Assembly (NCBI GenBank): GCA_017607445.1
Contig: JAEVHH010000006.1
Location: 2,170,001 to 2,234,000 of the forward strand
Direction of reading: 5' to 3'
Source: Histoplasma ohiense
Taxonomy: Eukaryota > Ascomycota > Eurotiomycetes > Onygenales > Ajellomycetaceae
Length of the DNA stretch: 64,000 nt
Both the position numbers and the translations under genes were made by a program. Below the pieces are notes generated by a model. The model saw only the letters and a list, made by a program, of their open reading frames with translations, was not told the DNA's origin and did not search any database. Positions 47,990 through 60,700 of the stretch are shown here, in pieces (the stretch's first letter is position 1; the number at the start of each line of letters is the position of its first letter).

Positions 47990-50900
47990 GGCATTTGAAG
48001 GTATGTTGTTTTTGTATTTGTCATTCATTTTCTTGTTTGAGGAAGATTTCAAATGTCTGAGTGTTCAATATATTTTCTTTCAGTTCTCATGTATCACCAC
48101 TAGGACTTCAATCTGTCCATCTCACAAGATATTCTGAAGGTTTGTTTTTTCATTGTCATTTTTCAAGAATTTCTTCAACTTGATATTCTTCTTCACCATC
48201 GACAAGTTCCAATCCTGGTTCTGGTAGAGCTCCATTCCTGTGGTTGTATGGCTTCAATAAAGATACATGAAATATAGAATGAATGCTTCTATATGAAGGT
48301 GGGAGTTCTAGTTTGTACACTTGTTTTCCAATGGTATTCAGAATCTTGAAGGGTCTCACATATTTATGATTGAGTTTGTGAACCAGGCGCAGCAATTGGA
48401 GATTTTTTGCATTGAGTATGACATAGTCATCTATTTTAAATTGTTGAGGCTTATGTTTTGCATCATAATAGATTTTCTGTGCTTGTCACATCTTTTGTAG
48501 ATTCTCAATGAGCTTATGATGTGTTTCCTCAATATGTTTTGTGTGGCTAGCAGCATGTATGGTGACTGGTTGTGATGATTTGCTGATATTAATTTTCAAA
48601 TCAGATTGATATCCCATTAAGGCTTCCGCGGGTGCCATTTCAGTAGAGGCATGTTGAGAGATATTGTAAACAAACTGCACTAGCAGTAGTCAGCATGCTC
48701 AGTCATCTTGATGATAGTTGGTAAAGCATCAGAGATAATGTTCCAAGATTTGATTTTGTTGTTCTGTTTGGCCATCTGTTTGAGGGTGAAAGGCTGTGGA
48801 AAGTTTTCAGCATGCACCTAGCATATAACAAAAGATGGACCAATAATGGCTTGTAAATAGCAACCCTCAATTGAATATATGGTTTTTGAGTACTTCATAA
48901 ATTGTATAGAACTTGATATAAACAATTTCCACTAGTTCATCAGCTGTAATGTTTTTGGTGCAAGGAATATAGATCATAAACTTGGTATATATATCCACAA
49001 TCACTAAAATTGCATTGTAGGTTTGATGGAGGAATGTAGAGGCTGGCAAGCCTGTAATAAAATCCATAGTAATGAACTCAAAAGAATTTGATGGTAAGAG
49101 AATTGTATCCAATTCTTCATATTGTCTGTGCTGTTTTGGCTTTACTCTTTGACAAGTATCACAAGTGGATATATAATCTTTGACATCTCTGACTAGCCCA
49201 TGTCAATAGTATTTGTCCTGAATGCTGTCTATGAACTTTTTTATACCAAAGTGACCCCTCTGTGGATCATCATGGTTTGCACTGATAATTTCATCAATGA
49301 GTGTCTTTTGTTGAGAGACATACACATGACCATCAGCACACAATATATCATCCTCAGAAATTGTTCATAGTATATTTTCAGTGACAGTCATATTCTTCTC
49401 TTTTATCTTCTTTCTTTGCTCAGCAGCAAAAGAATCAATCTTCTGTGCTTTACTCAGAAATTAGATGAAGGATTCAGGCATTTCTGTGTATACTGAGTCC
49501 TCAAGAATAGCCTTATTGACTGCAATCCAGGGTATATATTGCTCAACACACAATGAAGGAGAAGAGTTTATGTGAGAGGTAGAAGATGTCAATGTATGAA
49601 GTGCTTTTCACTCATTAAAAGAAGCATTTTGCTCATTAGAGACCCATGCACAGACTACATCAGAAGAAATATCATTTTGAAAAGAAGTATCAGCTTCTCA
49701 GTCTAGTCTAACTCCATGTTTCAGCTTCTGTTGCAGAGTAGATAACATAGTTTGATCATTATAGGCCTTACTGTAGTCTGTGCAATGACTGGGCTCATCA
49801 GCTGAATTCTTTGATTCAGAGCAGTGCAGTAATACAAAATCATAAGCAGATAAAGCTTCCACTCATCTAATCTGATGTCTGTTCAGTTTCTTAGTCATCA
49901 TAAAGTACTGCAGATTGGTATGATCAGATCAGACTTGAATTGAATACTGACTTCTCTTCAGATAGTGTCTTCAATTTTTAAATACTGCTACAATAGTCAA
50001 GAGTTCTTTATCATGAGTATCATAACACATTTCCACATCAATCAACTTTCTTGATCAGAAGACAACTGAATGTCAGTGTCCATCATTCTGCAACTGTGAC
50101 AGAATAGCAGCAACTGCAAAAGTGGACACATCAGATTCAATCTGAATACACTGAGCTGAGTCAAAATGAGCTAATAGAGGAGCATATATAAAGCACAATT
50201 TGAGCTCATCAAAAGCACTTTGAGCATCTTCTGTTCATATAAAAGTGGCTTTTCTTTCCCCCTTCTTGCTCCCTTTTGTAAGTTCGAATAATGGGGCTGC
50301 AATAGAGGAGAAAGACTTAATAAATCACTGATAGAAATTAGCAAAGCTCAAGAAGAATTGAACCTCTTTAATTGATTTAGAGATAGATCATTTCACAATA
50401 GTGGAAACTCTGTCTGACTCCATCTCAACATCATTTGTATCTATAACAAACCCCAGAAACAAGATCTTGTCCACTTCAAATTCACATTTAGAGAGTTTTG
50501 CAAATAGATTCACACACTCAAGACATTCTAGCATCTTAGTAACATGCACTTTATGTTTCTGCTTTGAATTGGAGAATATGAGAATGTCGTCCAAATAGAC
50601 AACACAACATATATCCAACAAATCAGACAAGACATTGTTAATGTATGCTTGAAATGTTGCTGAAGCATTAGCTAGTCCAAATGGCATAACTATATATTCA
50701 AAATGTTCATATCTCATTCTAAAGGCTGTCTTCCAATGGTCTTTTGCCACTATAAGTATGCAGTGGTAGGCATCTCAAAGGTCCAGCTTAGTGAATATCT
50801 TGGCTTTTGAAAGCCTATCAAGTAATTCACTTATTAGAGGTAGAGAGTATCAATTCTTGATGATGATTTGATTTAATTCTCAATAGTCTACACAAAGACA

Positions 50901-51900
50901 GAGTCCATCATCTTTTTTGAGGACAAAGAGAATCAGTGCATCAGTTGGACTACTGAACAGTTGTATCCATCCTTTATCTAATGCATTTTTTAAATATTCT
51001 CTTAGGGTGGCTAACTCAGTTTCAGAGAGATTGTATATCAGCATAAATGAAGATTGCACATCAGACTCAAGATCTATGCAGTGTTTCATCTCTTCTGATT
51101 TTTTCACACTTATAGCAGCTTCTTCTGAGAAGATATGCATGTATGGCATGACATAATCAGATAGATCAGTTAGCAAGTTCAAATACACAGCTGAGAATAC
51201 ACATGAAGCATGCTTTGAGTCTTTTGAATGTTCTGTAGATAATACTACAAGCATTCCTACTCTAGCTTCTGTGAGAACTTCAGCTAAGACATTTTGTTCA
51301 GAAATAATTTGAGACTGTTGTTCATCTTCAGAGCTTCTAAAGAAGAATTGTTCATCTGATCAATCTATAAGAGGATTTGTTTGTCTTAATCAAGAAAATT
51401 CTAATACAAGATTGTAGTTCTTCATCTTCATCACATGGAAGGAATGAGATGTCTGCTGTGCATTATCCTTGTGATCAGTGACAGTAGTTGCAATGTTATA
51501 CTCTTCAAAGGAGCATATTATGCATCCATCAATTGACTTGATCATTTTGATTTTGCAGTGAGCAGCTTCTAGATTGTGATTCTTTGCTCAAAATTCATTG
51601 ACACAGTTCACTTCTGACTCAGAGTCTACTAGTGCAAGCATTTTTTGCAGACTCTTAGATGTAGCAAGTTCCACTGTGACAGTGAAGCTTAAGACATTTT
51701 TGCATCAACTTTCCACACTTATGACTGTCATTGTGAGCTGAATGATATGTCTTAAGTGTTTTTTGAGTCCTTTGAGTTCTTTGTGTCTTTCATATCAGAT
51801 TTTGAGTTGGACTTGGCATTTTTGGATTTGTCTTTGAGTCATTTGAAACATGAATTGATGGTATGTCCTGATCACTTGCAATAACAGCAATATTTCAATC
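47990..51900 (-). pseudogene. F pol relic (PR-RT-RH-IN-chromodomain)
   Basis: On the minus strand: protease-like LALVDSESEVNCVN near 51630, RT with FVLKKDDGLCLCVDY (50880-50926), AKIFTKLDLWDAYHC (TGA at W), MPFGLANASATFQAYIN and an intact YLDD (about 50600-50611). RNase H near 50100. Integrase has an HHCC finger ending CDTCQRVKPKQH, MDFITGLPAS (about 49050) and HPQTDGQTEQQNQ (48750-48790). A chromodomain (VEEILEK...EYLVRWTD) lies at about 48000-48190. Open pieces are 51254-50880, 50750-50388, 49112-48867, 48680-48486 and 48395-48156. All catalytic residues I can place are kept, but TGA codons break the frame. Confidence 0.87.
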
Positions 51901-51929
51901 AAATGGAGTCATTGAACTTTGTAGTGTCA

Positions 51930-53083
51930 TTTCATCTGTATTTGTTTTGTGATCTATTATCAGCATTATTTCTGTTGTTAAAGCTTTGAGTGGGGTTTTT
52001 GAAATTTGACTTCTCTTTAAGCTTCTTCCATCTCTCTGACAGATTCAATTCTGCCATTGCAAGTTTATGTAGAGTGGCATCATAGCTTAACTCTTCCAAT
52101 TTGATTGCATATTTGTTGAATTCTCAGCGAATGGAAGATAGAACTTTCATATAGAGGTGTGATTTTCAATGATATTCACTATAAGAATGCTGCAGACACT
52201 CTTCAATTGATTGTAAGTGTGAAGCAAATTGTTGAACTGTCTGATCTTCTTGTTGCTCTGTTTTTCAGTACTGTCTATCAGCATCTCAGAAACTTCTATC
52301 TGAATTGATGACTTGACATTGCATCCAACTAACAAATTCTTCCCATGGTGGCAAAGTCCACATATCATGTGTATGTTGATACCAACATTGTTGCATCTTA
52401 ACATTGAAATGAGTAACAGCTTCGATGATCTTTCAATGATCATGTTCATTGTAGTAATCAAGATCACTGACATGAAAAGCAATAGCAGCTGTAACAAAGT
52501 TTTCAAATTCTTTCATACTTTGATCTCAGAACTTTTCCACATCTCTTCAAGAAGAATGATCACTCATGTCAGAATCTCAAAGTTCTAATTGCCAAAGTGG
52601 TACCCAACTACATCTCCCACTGACAGTAGTCACAGTGCTTTTCACTAAGATGTTGAGTGCTTGTAGTGTGACTTTCAGTGGTTCAAGAATACTGATGATG
52701 TTATCACAGTTACCATTCACACTAGTTGCATCTCTACCATGGTTCAGATGTGCTTCTAGCATATTTTGAATGACTGGAATTGTTTCATTCAATTCTTGTA
52801 GTAAAGTGTCACACTGCTGTTGAAGTTCTCACAATTCTTTCTCAGTCTGTAATTTTTTGATTCTTCTGACCACAGCTATTTTCTCAGCCTCAATTGCACT
52901 GAGGTCTTCAGAAGAGATATCTTCTTCTGAACTATGCTCAGAGTCTGATTTCATAGAGAAAGATGATGCTTGTTGCACACTTTCAGTGGCAGAAGTGCAC
53001 ATTTTGTGGTTTTCTTCCATGATGTTTGTTGCTTCAGATTCAGCAGTAGCACGAGTACAGCAGATGCTGTGGGTAGAGGCCAT
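51930..53083 (-). pseudogene. F gag relic
   Basis: Starts at ATG 53083 (MASTHSICCTRATAES), 50 bp inside the 5' LTR edge. The open first 84 residues contain an acidic Ser-rich stretch. The capsid-like region reads WEEFVSWMQCQ near 52320, and the zinc knuckle CCYCKWSGHTINSC lies near 51850-51900, with TGA at W. Open pieces: 53083-52829, 52792-52577, 52506-52147. Confidence 0.82.
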
Positions 53084-53130
53084 GACTATTACTCAACAAA
53101 CCATCTCTCAAAGATTGAGTGATTAGAAAC

Positions 53131-53398
53131 TGTGAGGTGTAGTGACAGTGTGAAGAGTAACAGTAGAAGATAGTTTATAGCATAGCAGAGATAATAGTAA
53201 TATATTGTAGAGTGTAATATAGTAGTGTAACATAGCATAGTGTAGCTAATCACTAAGAAAGAAAAGAAAGAGAAAGAAGATGTGTGAAATACATACATTG
53301 ATATATATATACATATAGAAATAGCGGTAGCGAGAGTATAATGGAAAGAGGTAAGAATAAGCGAAGATAATAAGGAAATAATAAACGAGTGCATTACA
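53131..53398 (-). repeat. 5' LTR of F
   Basis: 268 bp, keeps more CpG (AGCGGTAGCGAGAG, AAACGAGTGC) than the 3' copy. Confidence 0.93.
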
Positions 53399-53866
53399 TA
53401 AAAATCAAACAAACATCAGAAGAAATTCTGTGACTCAATATTATATAAAAGACAAAGTCTGATTGAATCTTGAAAATATAAGAACAGATCATCTCTTATA
53501 TACACTAGATTATCATCACATCAAATATACAGTGAAGAAAGTGTTAGATACACACAATTATCAACTTAACACTCTGTCTGATATTTATAATATCTTTCAT
53601 ACAAATCTACTTCAACCTGCAGCTGAGGATCCATTCCCCTCACAGAGAATCATCAATTGACAGTCACTCATCATTATAGAAGAAGACAATAAACTCAAGT
53701 GAGAAATTGAAGTAATTCTTGACAATAGAATCAATCATCATCACTGTAAATATCTCATCAAATAAGTAGAATACAATTGTTTGATCTGAGAATTCACATC
53801 TGTCTTGAAGAATATCATCACTCTCAACATCTATAAGTTCTCACTCACTTCAGTAGAGGGGGATAA

Positions 53867-54464
53867 TGTGATGGATTAGTATTCATTAATAATTAACTTA
53901 CACAATCAACTCTTCTTCTACATCTGCTTATTTCTGACTGTTGTAATCTCATGTAACTCTTGATATTCTTTCATTTTATGTTTTGCATTTGTATAGTTTC
54001 TAACAATTCTTCTGTGTAGCTTTTAACATTCTTCTGCTCTGTGTTTTACATTTGTATAGTATCTAACAATTCTTCTGTGTAGCTTCTAATATTCTCTCAT
54101 TTCATGTTTCACACTTGTATAGTCTCTAACAATTCTTCTGTGTAGTCTTCAATGATTCTTTCATTTCATACTTCACACTCATGTAGTTTCTAATGATTCT
54201 TCTGTGTAGCTCTCAATGATTCTTTTATCCCACACTTCACACTCATATAGTTTCTAATGATTTTTTCATGTAGCTCTTAATATTCTTCTGCTTCACACTT
54301 TACTGTGAAATGACTTCTGATATTCTTCTACTCTGAATTTCTCTCTATAAAAATCCTCTTCATACAATCTTTTCTTCTGATTTCTTTTCTCTTTCTTTTC
54401 TTAATCAATTCATAATCTGTAATTAGGATAGTACCAAATTGTTAATTGAAGTACGCCCGTTACA
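53867..54464 (+). repeat. 3' LTR of B2 (598 bp)
   Basis: TGTGATGGATTAG to GTACGCCCGTTACA, five tandem units, followed by the TSD ACAAT. Confidence 0.94.
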
Positions 54465-54990
54465 ACAATGTACTGGTCACAGTCTTCAATATGCGGATTG
54501 ACATTGAACTTGTCGAAATGGTAAACTGTTACATTCATTGTGTGTTAAAACCACTACATCTGCCCGTCCACTGGCTCAGCACTCAGCAATAAATACGCCC
54601 GTCAATTACAAAGCTCTGAATCTTGAGGAAGAATCAGCATCGGAAAATGCTACACTAAATATCTTTGGCTGGCTCTGAATTGATAGCTATCCCCCACGGG
54701 AATGAGGAATAAGTAACCACAAGTGGATCAATCTTGGTGAATCTGATAATGAATCACCATCTCTGAATGAGTCACCAAAGAGCCATGCAGCCCCAGCATC
54801 AAAAGCTGTGGTGGAAGACTGGATATGACACAGCATTCTGATATCTGATTCAATGATGGATTCTTCACAGATTTGATCTCCCTGCAAAGAATTAATAGCA
54901 AGAGGGAGAAAGATGGAGTGGGCCAGTGGGTGGACTTGAGGATTTCCCAAGCATTTGACTGAATCAAGAACTCTCTTTATATGAAGGATC
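54465..54990 (+). pseudogene. decayed protein gene G, 3' part
   Basis: Directly after the B2 TSD the frame of gene G resumes (CTGHSLQYAD...) and stays readable with TGA as Trp: NIFGWLWIDSYPPRE (54657-54700), WINLGESDNESPSLNESPKS (54725-54784). It fades after about 54985, where no clear stop can be assigned. Together with 31872-33611 it makes one gene. Confidence 0.6.
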
Positions 54991-56571
54991 AATTCTCAAG
55001 CTTCCCTCCTTTCTTTCCTTGTTTTTATATTATATGTAATCTCAGTACATCGACCAAAAGCTATCAACCATCCTCCTCTCACCCTTCCAATAATGAACAA
55101 AAAAAAAAAACCAAAATGGCAAATAAGCTCTCTTTCAAGAGTGCTCCTCCTAGTTGGTTAGAAACTTGACACCTCGGGAGGCTTTGGCACACATGAGCAT
55201 CCTGATCAACCTGCCTGATTCGGCCTAGGGTGGCCCTTAGCCGCTGTCCTGGCTTTTTTCCTCCTTGCTTCCCCGCAAAAACGACACCCGATGCCGGCAA
55301 AGCCAAAAAAAAAAAAATCTAAAAGCTGGGGCTGGACCTGAAGCTAGAGCTACAAGCTTGAAGCTGGCGATGTGGATCATTGTGATGTTCCACTTTGGCC
55401 ACTCCTACAAATACTACACTATAACATTCTATCACGAGGAGACCGGCCGGCTCCTGTCGGTGAATTCAAATGATCTGTCGAGCCCCGGTTGAGAAGGGTG
55501 GCCGTCTGTCGCGACTGGTATATGTGTGTTGCTATTTACCTCAAAGGATGACGCGCTACTAAAGAAACTCAAGGAGGACAGCGAGCCATGGGATGAAGAT
55601 CACCAAGCACTTCCCAGGTGGATCCAAGGCGACTCTGCAGGTGCGGTACTCCACCAAGCTGAAACATCGCACCCTGCCACCAACTCGCAAGTTGAAGTTG
55701 AAGTCGAGTCCGAGAAAACATGGATGCTGTTGAGTGAGAATATCCCGACTGCTGCTACAAAGAGACTGCCACAGCTATACACGTACCCTCCACTTACAGA
55801 AATCTCCCTTTACCATGGGATGAAGTGGTGCGTCCCAAGCCGGTGTCTCTCCACGGAGTAGGAGTGGCTGGTTGAAAATGTGCTGGATCCTGGCATCCGC
55901 GCGCGTGGGGGCAAGCCAATGGGAGATCGTGCAGGGGGCGGTGGACGCGGGATTGCAAAGCTGATTGGTTAGGATCTTGGTCTGTGTAACATGTCAATAT
56001 CAATTTCGGTTTTGATTTGTTCTGTACTTTGTCTGTCTTGATTGTTTTCTCAATTGCTTTGGTTCTCTTTGTTTGATCTTTGCCTGCTTAGCATATTTGA
56101 TTCCGTTCCACGAGCTCCATTGACATCGCCTATCACATTCCAGCCGAAGGTCTATCTTGCCTACGCCCATGGTATGGTACTTTGTGTGTGTCCCTTTGTT
56201 TGCTCTTCCCCCTTTTTTCTTTGCCTCTCACTTCACTATTGTGCCGGCATTTTCTCATATGCGCGATAAAAGCTTCTGGAAACCAACAATACCTTTGGGC
56301 TGCGGCCACCTCTAGATATTTAGTTGTTCAAACTTAGTGCAGCAGGTGTAATGAATAGCAATGTTCCCACTCCTCCAGAAGACATAGAATATTTGCTGGG
56401 ATCCATATTTCACCCTTAAAGTAGAGCATGTAGCTGACTGAGTAAGCTGTCTAAGAAGTGGAGCGGACCTAATTGGAGAAATAACTGGACACATTAAACC
56501 GTTTAACCGTATGTATTGGGCAGGCTAATATATAATACTTATTCTCCAGAACAGAGCAATCATTAATCCTA
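54991..56571. other. higher-GC island, no gene recognised
   Basis: CpG and CpC are normal here, unlike the flanks. Two open frames lack ATG starts where it matters: 55265-55492 (opens with TTG; MWIIVMFHFGHSYKYY) and 55526-55861 (opens with TTG; charged, KKLKEDSEPWDEDHQALP). They may be exons of one decayed or unrecognised gene but match nothing I know. Short A runs lie at 55091 and 55306. The stretch 56300-56560 holds nothing recognisable. Confidence 0.4.
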
Positions 56572-57480
56572 TTACATTTCAATCAGAGATATCGTATCAT
56601 CATACACTTTAATAATAGGATCATAAAACCTTTTTGGGTCTTGCGGCATTCCAACAATAAGTATTCCACTCCGCCTTTTCTGCGTGAGGGACTTGAAGGA
56701 AAGATATAATATGGCATGTGAGATGTGGAGCTGTAATTTCTGGGCTGAACTCTGGTTTACTAGTGTATTAGCATAGCGAAAGACATGACAAAACCTCTCC
56801 TTAGCTGAAAAATCTGTCAAAATTGAAAAGTTGAGGGCATTCTTAGACCAAAAACTGTTCTTCTGTCATATGTAGAAGCCCTGGCAGTCAGTCAAACCAT
56901 CTCTGATAAGTCTTTCACTGACTTCTAGAATCTGTTGAAGATCTGAATCAGAAAGCTCACAAAGAGCATTCCTTGCTAGAGATGAACTAGTCATTACACT
57001 CAATTTCTCAAATCTGACAGACTCTGACTGCTTGCCCATCTGGCTACACTTTGTCAAAGATTTTTTCATATCAGTATGTGTCATCTTGATGATCTTAGAT
57101 TGCTTTGATCTCAATCTACAACAATTATTCTTCTTTGAGATCTGTGTAGCAGATGAAGAAGAATCAGATGATGATGTAGAAAGACTCATAACTAGTTCAC
57201 TATTGCTCACTGATTGTAGATTTTCATTTGAAGAAACTTTCAGTGGAGCTGAGAGAAAGTCAGTATTTTCATCTGAAAATGCTTGTTCTCCACAGAGACT
57301 CCCTGACCCAGCAACAATAGAATTGATATGAGATACAAATAGAGTACTTTCAGCTTCTGATACAGACATATTTGTATTGATCACAATAGAAGAACTGTGA
57401 TTTGACTGTAGAGTATTTCTGACTTTCAATATACTCAATAAAACAGAATTTATTCTGTCAACAGATGATTCATTCAACAA
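56572..57480 (-). pseudogene. unrecognised protein relic J, one in-frame TGA
   Basis: One minus-strand frame of 303 codons is open except for a single TGA at 56864-56866 (after GFYI), which fits a mutated Trp. N-terminal part: Ser-rich (SLSTSSSDSSSSATQ) and a basic patch (CCRLRSKQSKIIKMTHT). C-terminal part: FCHVFRYANTLVNQSSAQK and a stop after ISLIEM. Upstream residues continue without a start (RFIVLLNESS), and the frame is cut by LTR C6 at 57492, so the true N-terminus is beyond C6. It matches no transposon domain; function unknown. Confidence 0.5.
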
Positions 57481-57762
57481 GACAATGAATCTGTAATAGA
57501 CGCAACAGAGATATCTATATTAGAAAATAGCTATGTGGCGATAGAAGAACACAGAACACATCAGAATTAATGAGAAGAGATATAGCACACAGCATTATAG
57601 ACAGCTGTAGAGTGTGATGATTGCCTATATAATGCTCACTGATATCTGTAGATATTAGAAGATCAGTGATTAGCTTTGAATAATAGAGATTGCTATCTTC
57701 TTAACATTCTATATGTGTACTTCACACTACTCTCATAATTATATCTACAATCATCTCTTACA

Positions 57763-60700
57763 ATTCTAATCACTTATAACTCTATTTGAGTGGTCTGTTG
57801 TTACACATATCTACAATAAAGCACACAACATTAGTTAAAACACATAATATTAGTTAAAACACACAAGATGATCTCAATACACACAAGATCTCTTGAAAAT
57901 CAATCTGAATCCTCTACCACCTCTGATGATCACAATGCATGTTTGCAACAGTTAAACAATCAAATTCATGAACAAAAGCAGTAATTAACTATTCTGCATA
58001 CACAACAGCAGCTCAACAAGTTAAAAGTGCAGATTCATAAAAATACTCTCATCAAATCTCAATTAACTCAGAATATCATCACAGAACTGCTGCAAAATCA
58101 ATCTACAAATAATACAGACAATGATAATGAAACATCACTGAGATTAGAGATTAAGAATTATTATTGAGAAAAAAATATATTAGAATTCAAAAACTATAAA
58201 GATCACATATTGACTTTTTTTACACATCATCACTGATATTATCAAAAAAAGAAATACAAGATAAATGATGCTAAACTCTATCTTGATACTCACATTAAGC
58301 AGAAATGATTGAATTTTATATCATTATATAAGAGATGTGGAGAAGCAACATCATTGACTTTTGATGATATGCTATTACATCTAGAGATGCAAATTAACAA
58401 TCCACAGAATCAGTGCTGATTGATGAGTCAAAAGTTTTAAAATGCAAAGCAACAAGAATGACAATCAATACACAATTTCTCTAAATATCTCAAAGACTGA
58501 GAATACTACTTACTCTCATATAGCAAAGAACAAAGAATGGATAACTTGTGTAATAAAATATTGAAGATATTACACACAGAACTCAACTGTCAAAATCAAA
58601 AATCTCAAAACTACAAAGAATTGCTTTGAACTCTACAGACTCTTGAGAAAAATATGTCAGAGTAACAGCATACTATTTATAAAGAAAAATCTGTGATATT
58701 TGTAGAGAATCAGCATTGTTCTGATAAATCTAGCAATCATCAGAATAAGAGAAAATGAGAAGAATAAATGAGTTCAACTGAACAAATCAAAAAAGATAAA
58801 TATAACTGAATAAAGAAGTGTTCTCACTGTTATAAGAAGAATCATATTGAAAATGATTGTTGAATATTACACTCTGAAAAATGCAATCAAGTTCAATAAG
58901 TAAAAAATCAACAATCTCAATTGTAGAAGCAGCTGCTGCATTGGAAATATAAACAACTAGACTGTGAGATAAATAATTATTGACAATGAATATATAAATA
59001 CTGACAGAAGTGAGATGGTTGATGATGTGAATGCTAGTGAATTCTAATATAAATGTGAACTTTGTATCTCATATCTGAACATCAAAATATTTCTTGAAGG
59101 CAGAAGATAAATCAAAAATAGTGGAAGCAGTTGATAATTATAAAATTAAATCATATAAACAATGAAGAGCTGCAATGAAGATTATTGATGATGAACATAT
59201 TTTTCAAGAAAGATTCCACCATTTTGAAGAAGCTGACATTAGCAGATATGATATAATTTTGAGCATGTCATGATTGAAAGCTGCAAACTCTGATATCAAT
59301 TGAGTGTGAAGATGCTGAATCTATAGAAAAACATCAAATATTAATCATATACATCTGAATACTGCTAAAGAATTCACAATACTAATTGATGATGATAATA
59401 TTATATTTACTGCTTTATCATTACAAGCTGTGAGTGCAGCAACTGAGTCAAATATTTCAGATGATTATAAAGATTATCTTGATATATTTCAAGAAGATAT
59501 ATCTGATGCAGAACACACATCTCATAATCATACTATAGATCTCAAATCTGATAAGAAATCTTCATACTGACTGATATATAATTTATCATCTCAAGAACTC
59601 TCTGTCCTCTGAGAATATATCAAAAAAATGTTAGAGAAGAATTGAATATGTTCATTCAAGAGCTCAGCTGACACATCAGTGTTATTTGCACTGAAGAAAG
59701 ATGGAACCCTGCATCTTTGCATGAATTATCAAGAATTGAATGAAATAACAGTCAAGAATCAATACCCACTGCTCTTAATAAGTGAAATACTTGATAGATT
59801 AGCAGATGTCAAAATATATACACAGCTGAACCTTAGAGATGCATATCATAGAATTCACATATAAGCAGAGGATGAATGAAAAACAGCATTTTGAACATGA
59901 TATGAACACTTTGAATATCTAGTCTTATCTTTTGAGTTAATCAATATCTCTGTGATCTTTCAATCTTATATCAACAAAGCTCTCAGTGATCTTTTAGATG
60001 TATATTGTGTGGCTTATCTTGACAATATTGTAATCTATTCAAACACATTTGATGAGCATGTTGTCCATGTTAAGAATGTGCTGGAATGGTTAAGACATTG
60101 GAGACTATATGTCAAACTTAGTAAGTGTATGTTTCATGCAACAGAAATTGGATTTTTGAGTTTTGTGGTTACCACACAGAGCATTACTGTTGAGAAACAC
60201 TGCATCAACACAATTCTAGATTGATCAGAACTGGGAACTATAAATAAATTACAAATATTTCTAGAATTCATCAATTTCTATCATCAATTCATATACAAGT
60301 TCTCAATAATAACAGCATCTCTGATCAAATTGTTAAAAGATTATGAAATGAAAAGAAGAAAGAATAATGCATCTGTTCAGTTAGACAAAAACTGCAAGCA
60401 TGCAATTTTGCAGTTAAAAGAATGCTTTATAAAAGCACTGTTGTTGATCCACTTTGATCTGCAGTGAAAACTCTGTATAGAAATGAATGAATCTGATGTT
60501 GCAATCACTGCAGTAATATCACAATTAATGAATGATGATCACTGACATCTGATCACATTTTGATCTAGAAAGCTCACAGAAACAGAAAGATGTTATCAAA
60601 TATATGATCTAGAAATGTTGCTGATTGTAAAAGCTTTCAGACAATAATGTCATTATTTATATAATAGCAGGCACTCAATAACTGTTTTATCTGATCATGT

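Larger units (their letters stand above)
45933..53398 (-). mobile_element. gypsy element F (chromovirus with antisense gene), inside B2
   Basis: 7,466 bp on the minus strand, 268-bp LTRs (53131-53398 as 5' LTR and 45933-46200 as 3' LTR), TSD TAAAA (45928-45932 and 53399-53403). The minus strand reads gag, protease, RT, RNase H, integrase, chromodomain, then a plus-strand accessory gene, then the polypurine tract AAAAAAGAGGGGCAAT next to the 3' LTR. The two LTRs differ at only a few sites, mostly CpG, and catalytic motifs are intact, so it is the youngest long element here. Confidence 0.94.
35741..53882 (+). pseudogene. B2 pol relic, split by C5 and F
   Basis: Protease IDSDFLHYTLIDTQ, where B1 has IDSG (Gly to Asp). 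Open pieces are 35741-35980, 35999-36367 and 36812-37030. The RT box is YMND, as in B1. RNase H ends near 37832. Integrase resumes at 44982 (SFIVSDRDSQF near 45512), is cut again at 45932, and the C-terminal chromodomain-like part is at 53404-53860, ending at a polypurine tract AGAGGGGGATAA. Frequent TGA and TAA codons. Confidence 0.85.
33612..54464 (+). mobile_element. gypsy element B2, interrupted by C5 and F
   Basis: 598-bp LTRs at both ends and perfect TSD ACAAT (33607-33611 and 54465-54469). B sequence alone is about 6.2 kb: LTR, gag, protease, RT, RNase H, integrase, chromodomain, polypurine tract, LTR. C5 (37833-44976) splits the region between RNase H and integrase, and F (45933-53398) splits the integrase C-terminal region. 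The LTR is one 64-bp tandem unit longer than in B1. Confidence 0.95.

Noticed and set aside
55265..55861. Two open frames in the GC-richer island as a gene
   Set aside because: Both open with TTG, no splice sites join them convincingly and no motif is recognised; listed only as an unassigned island.
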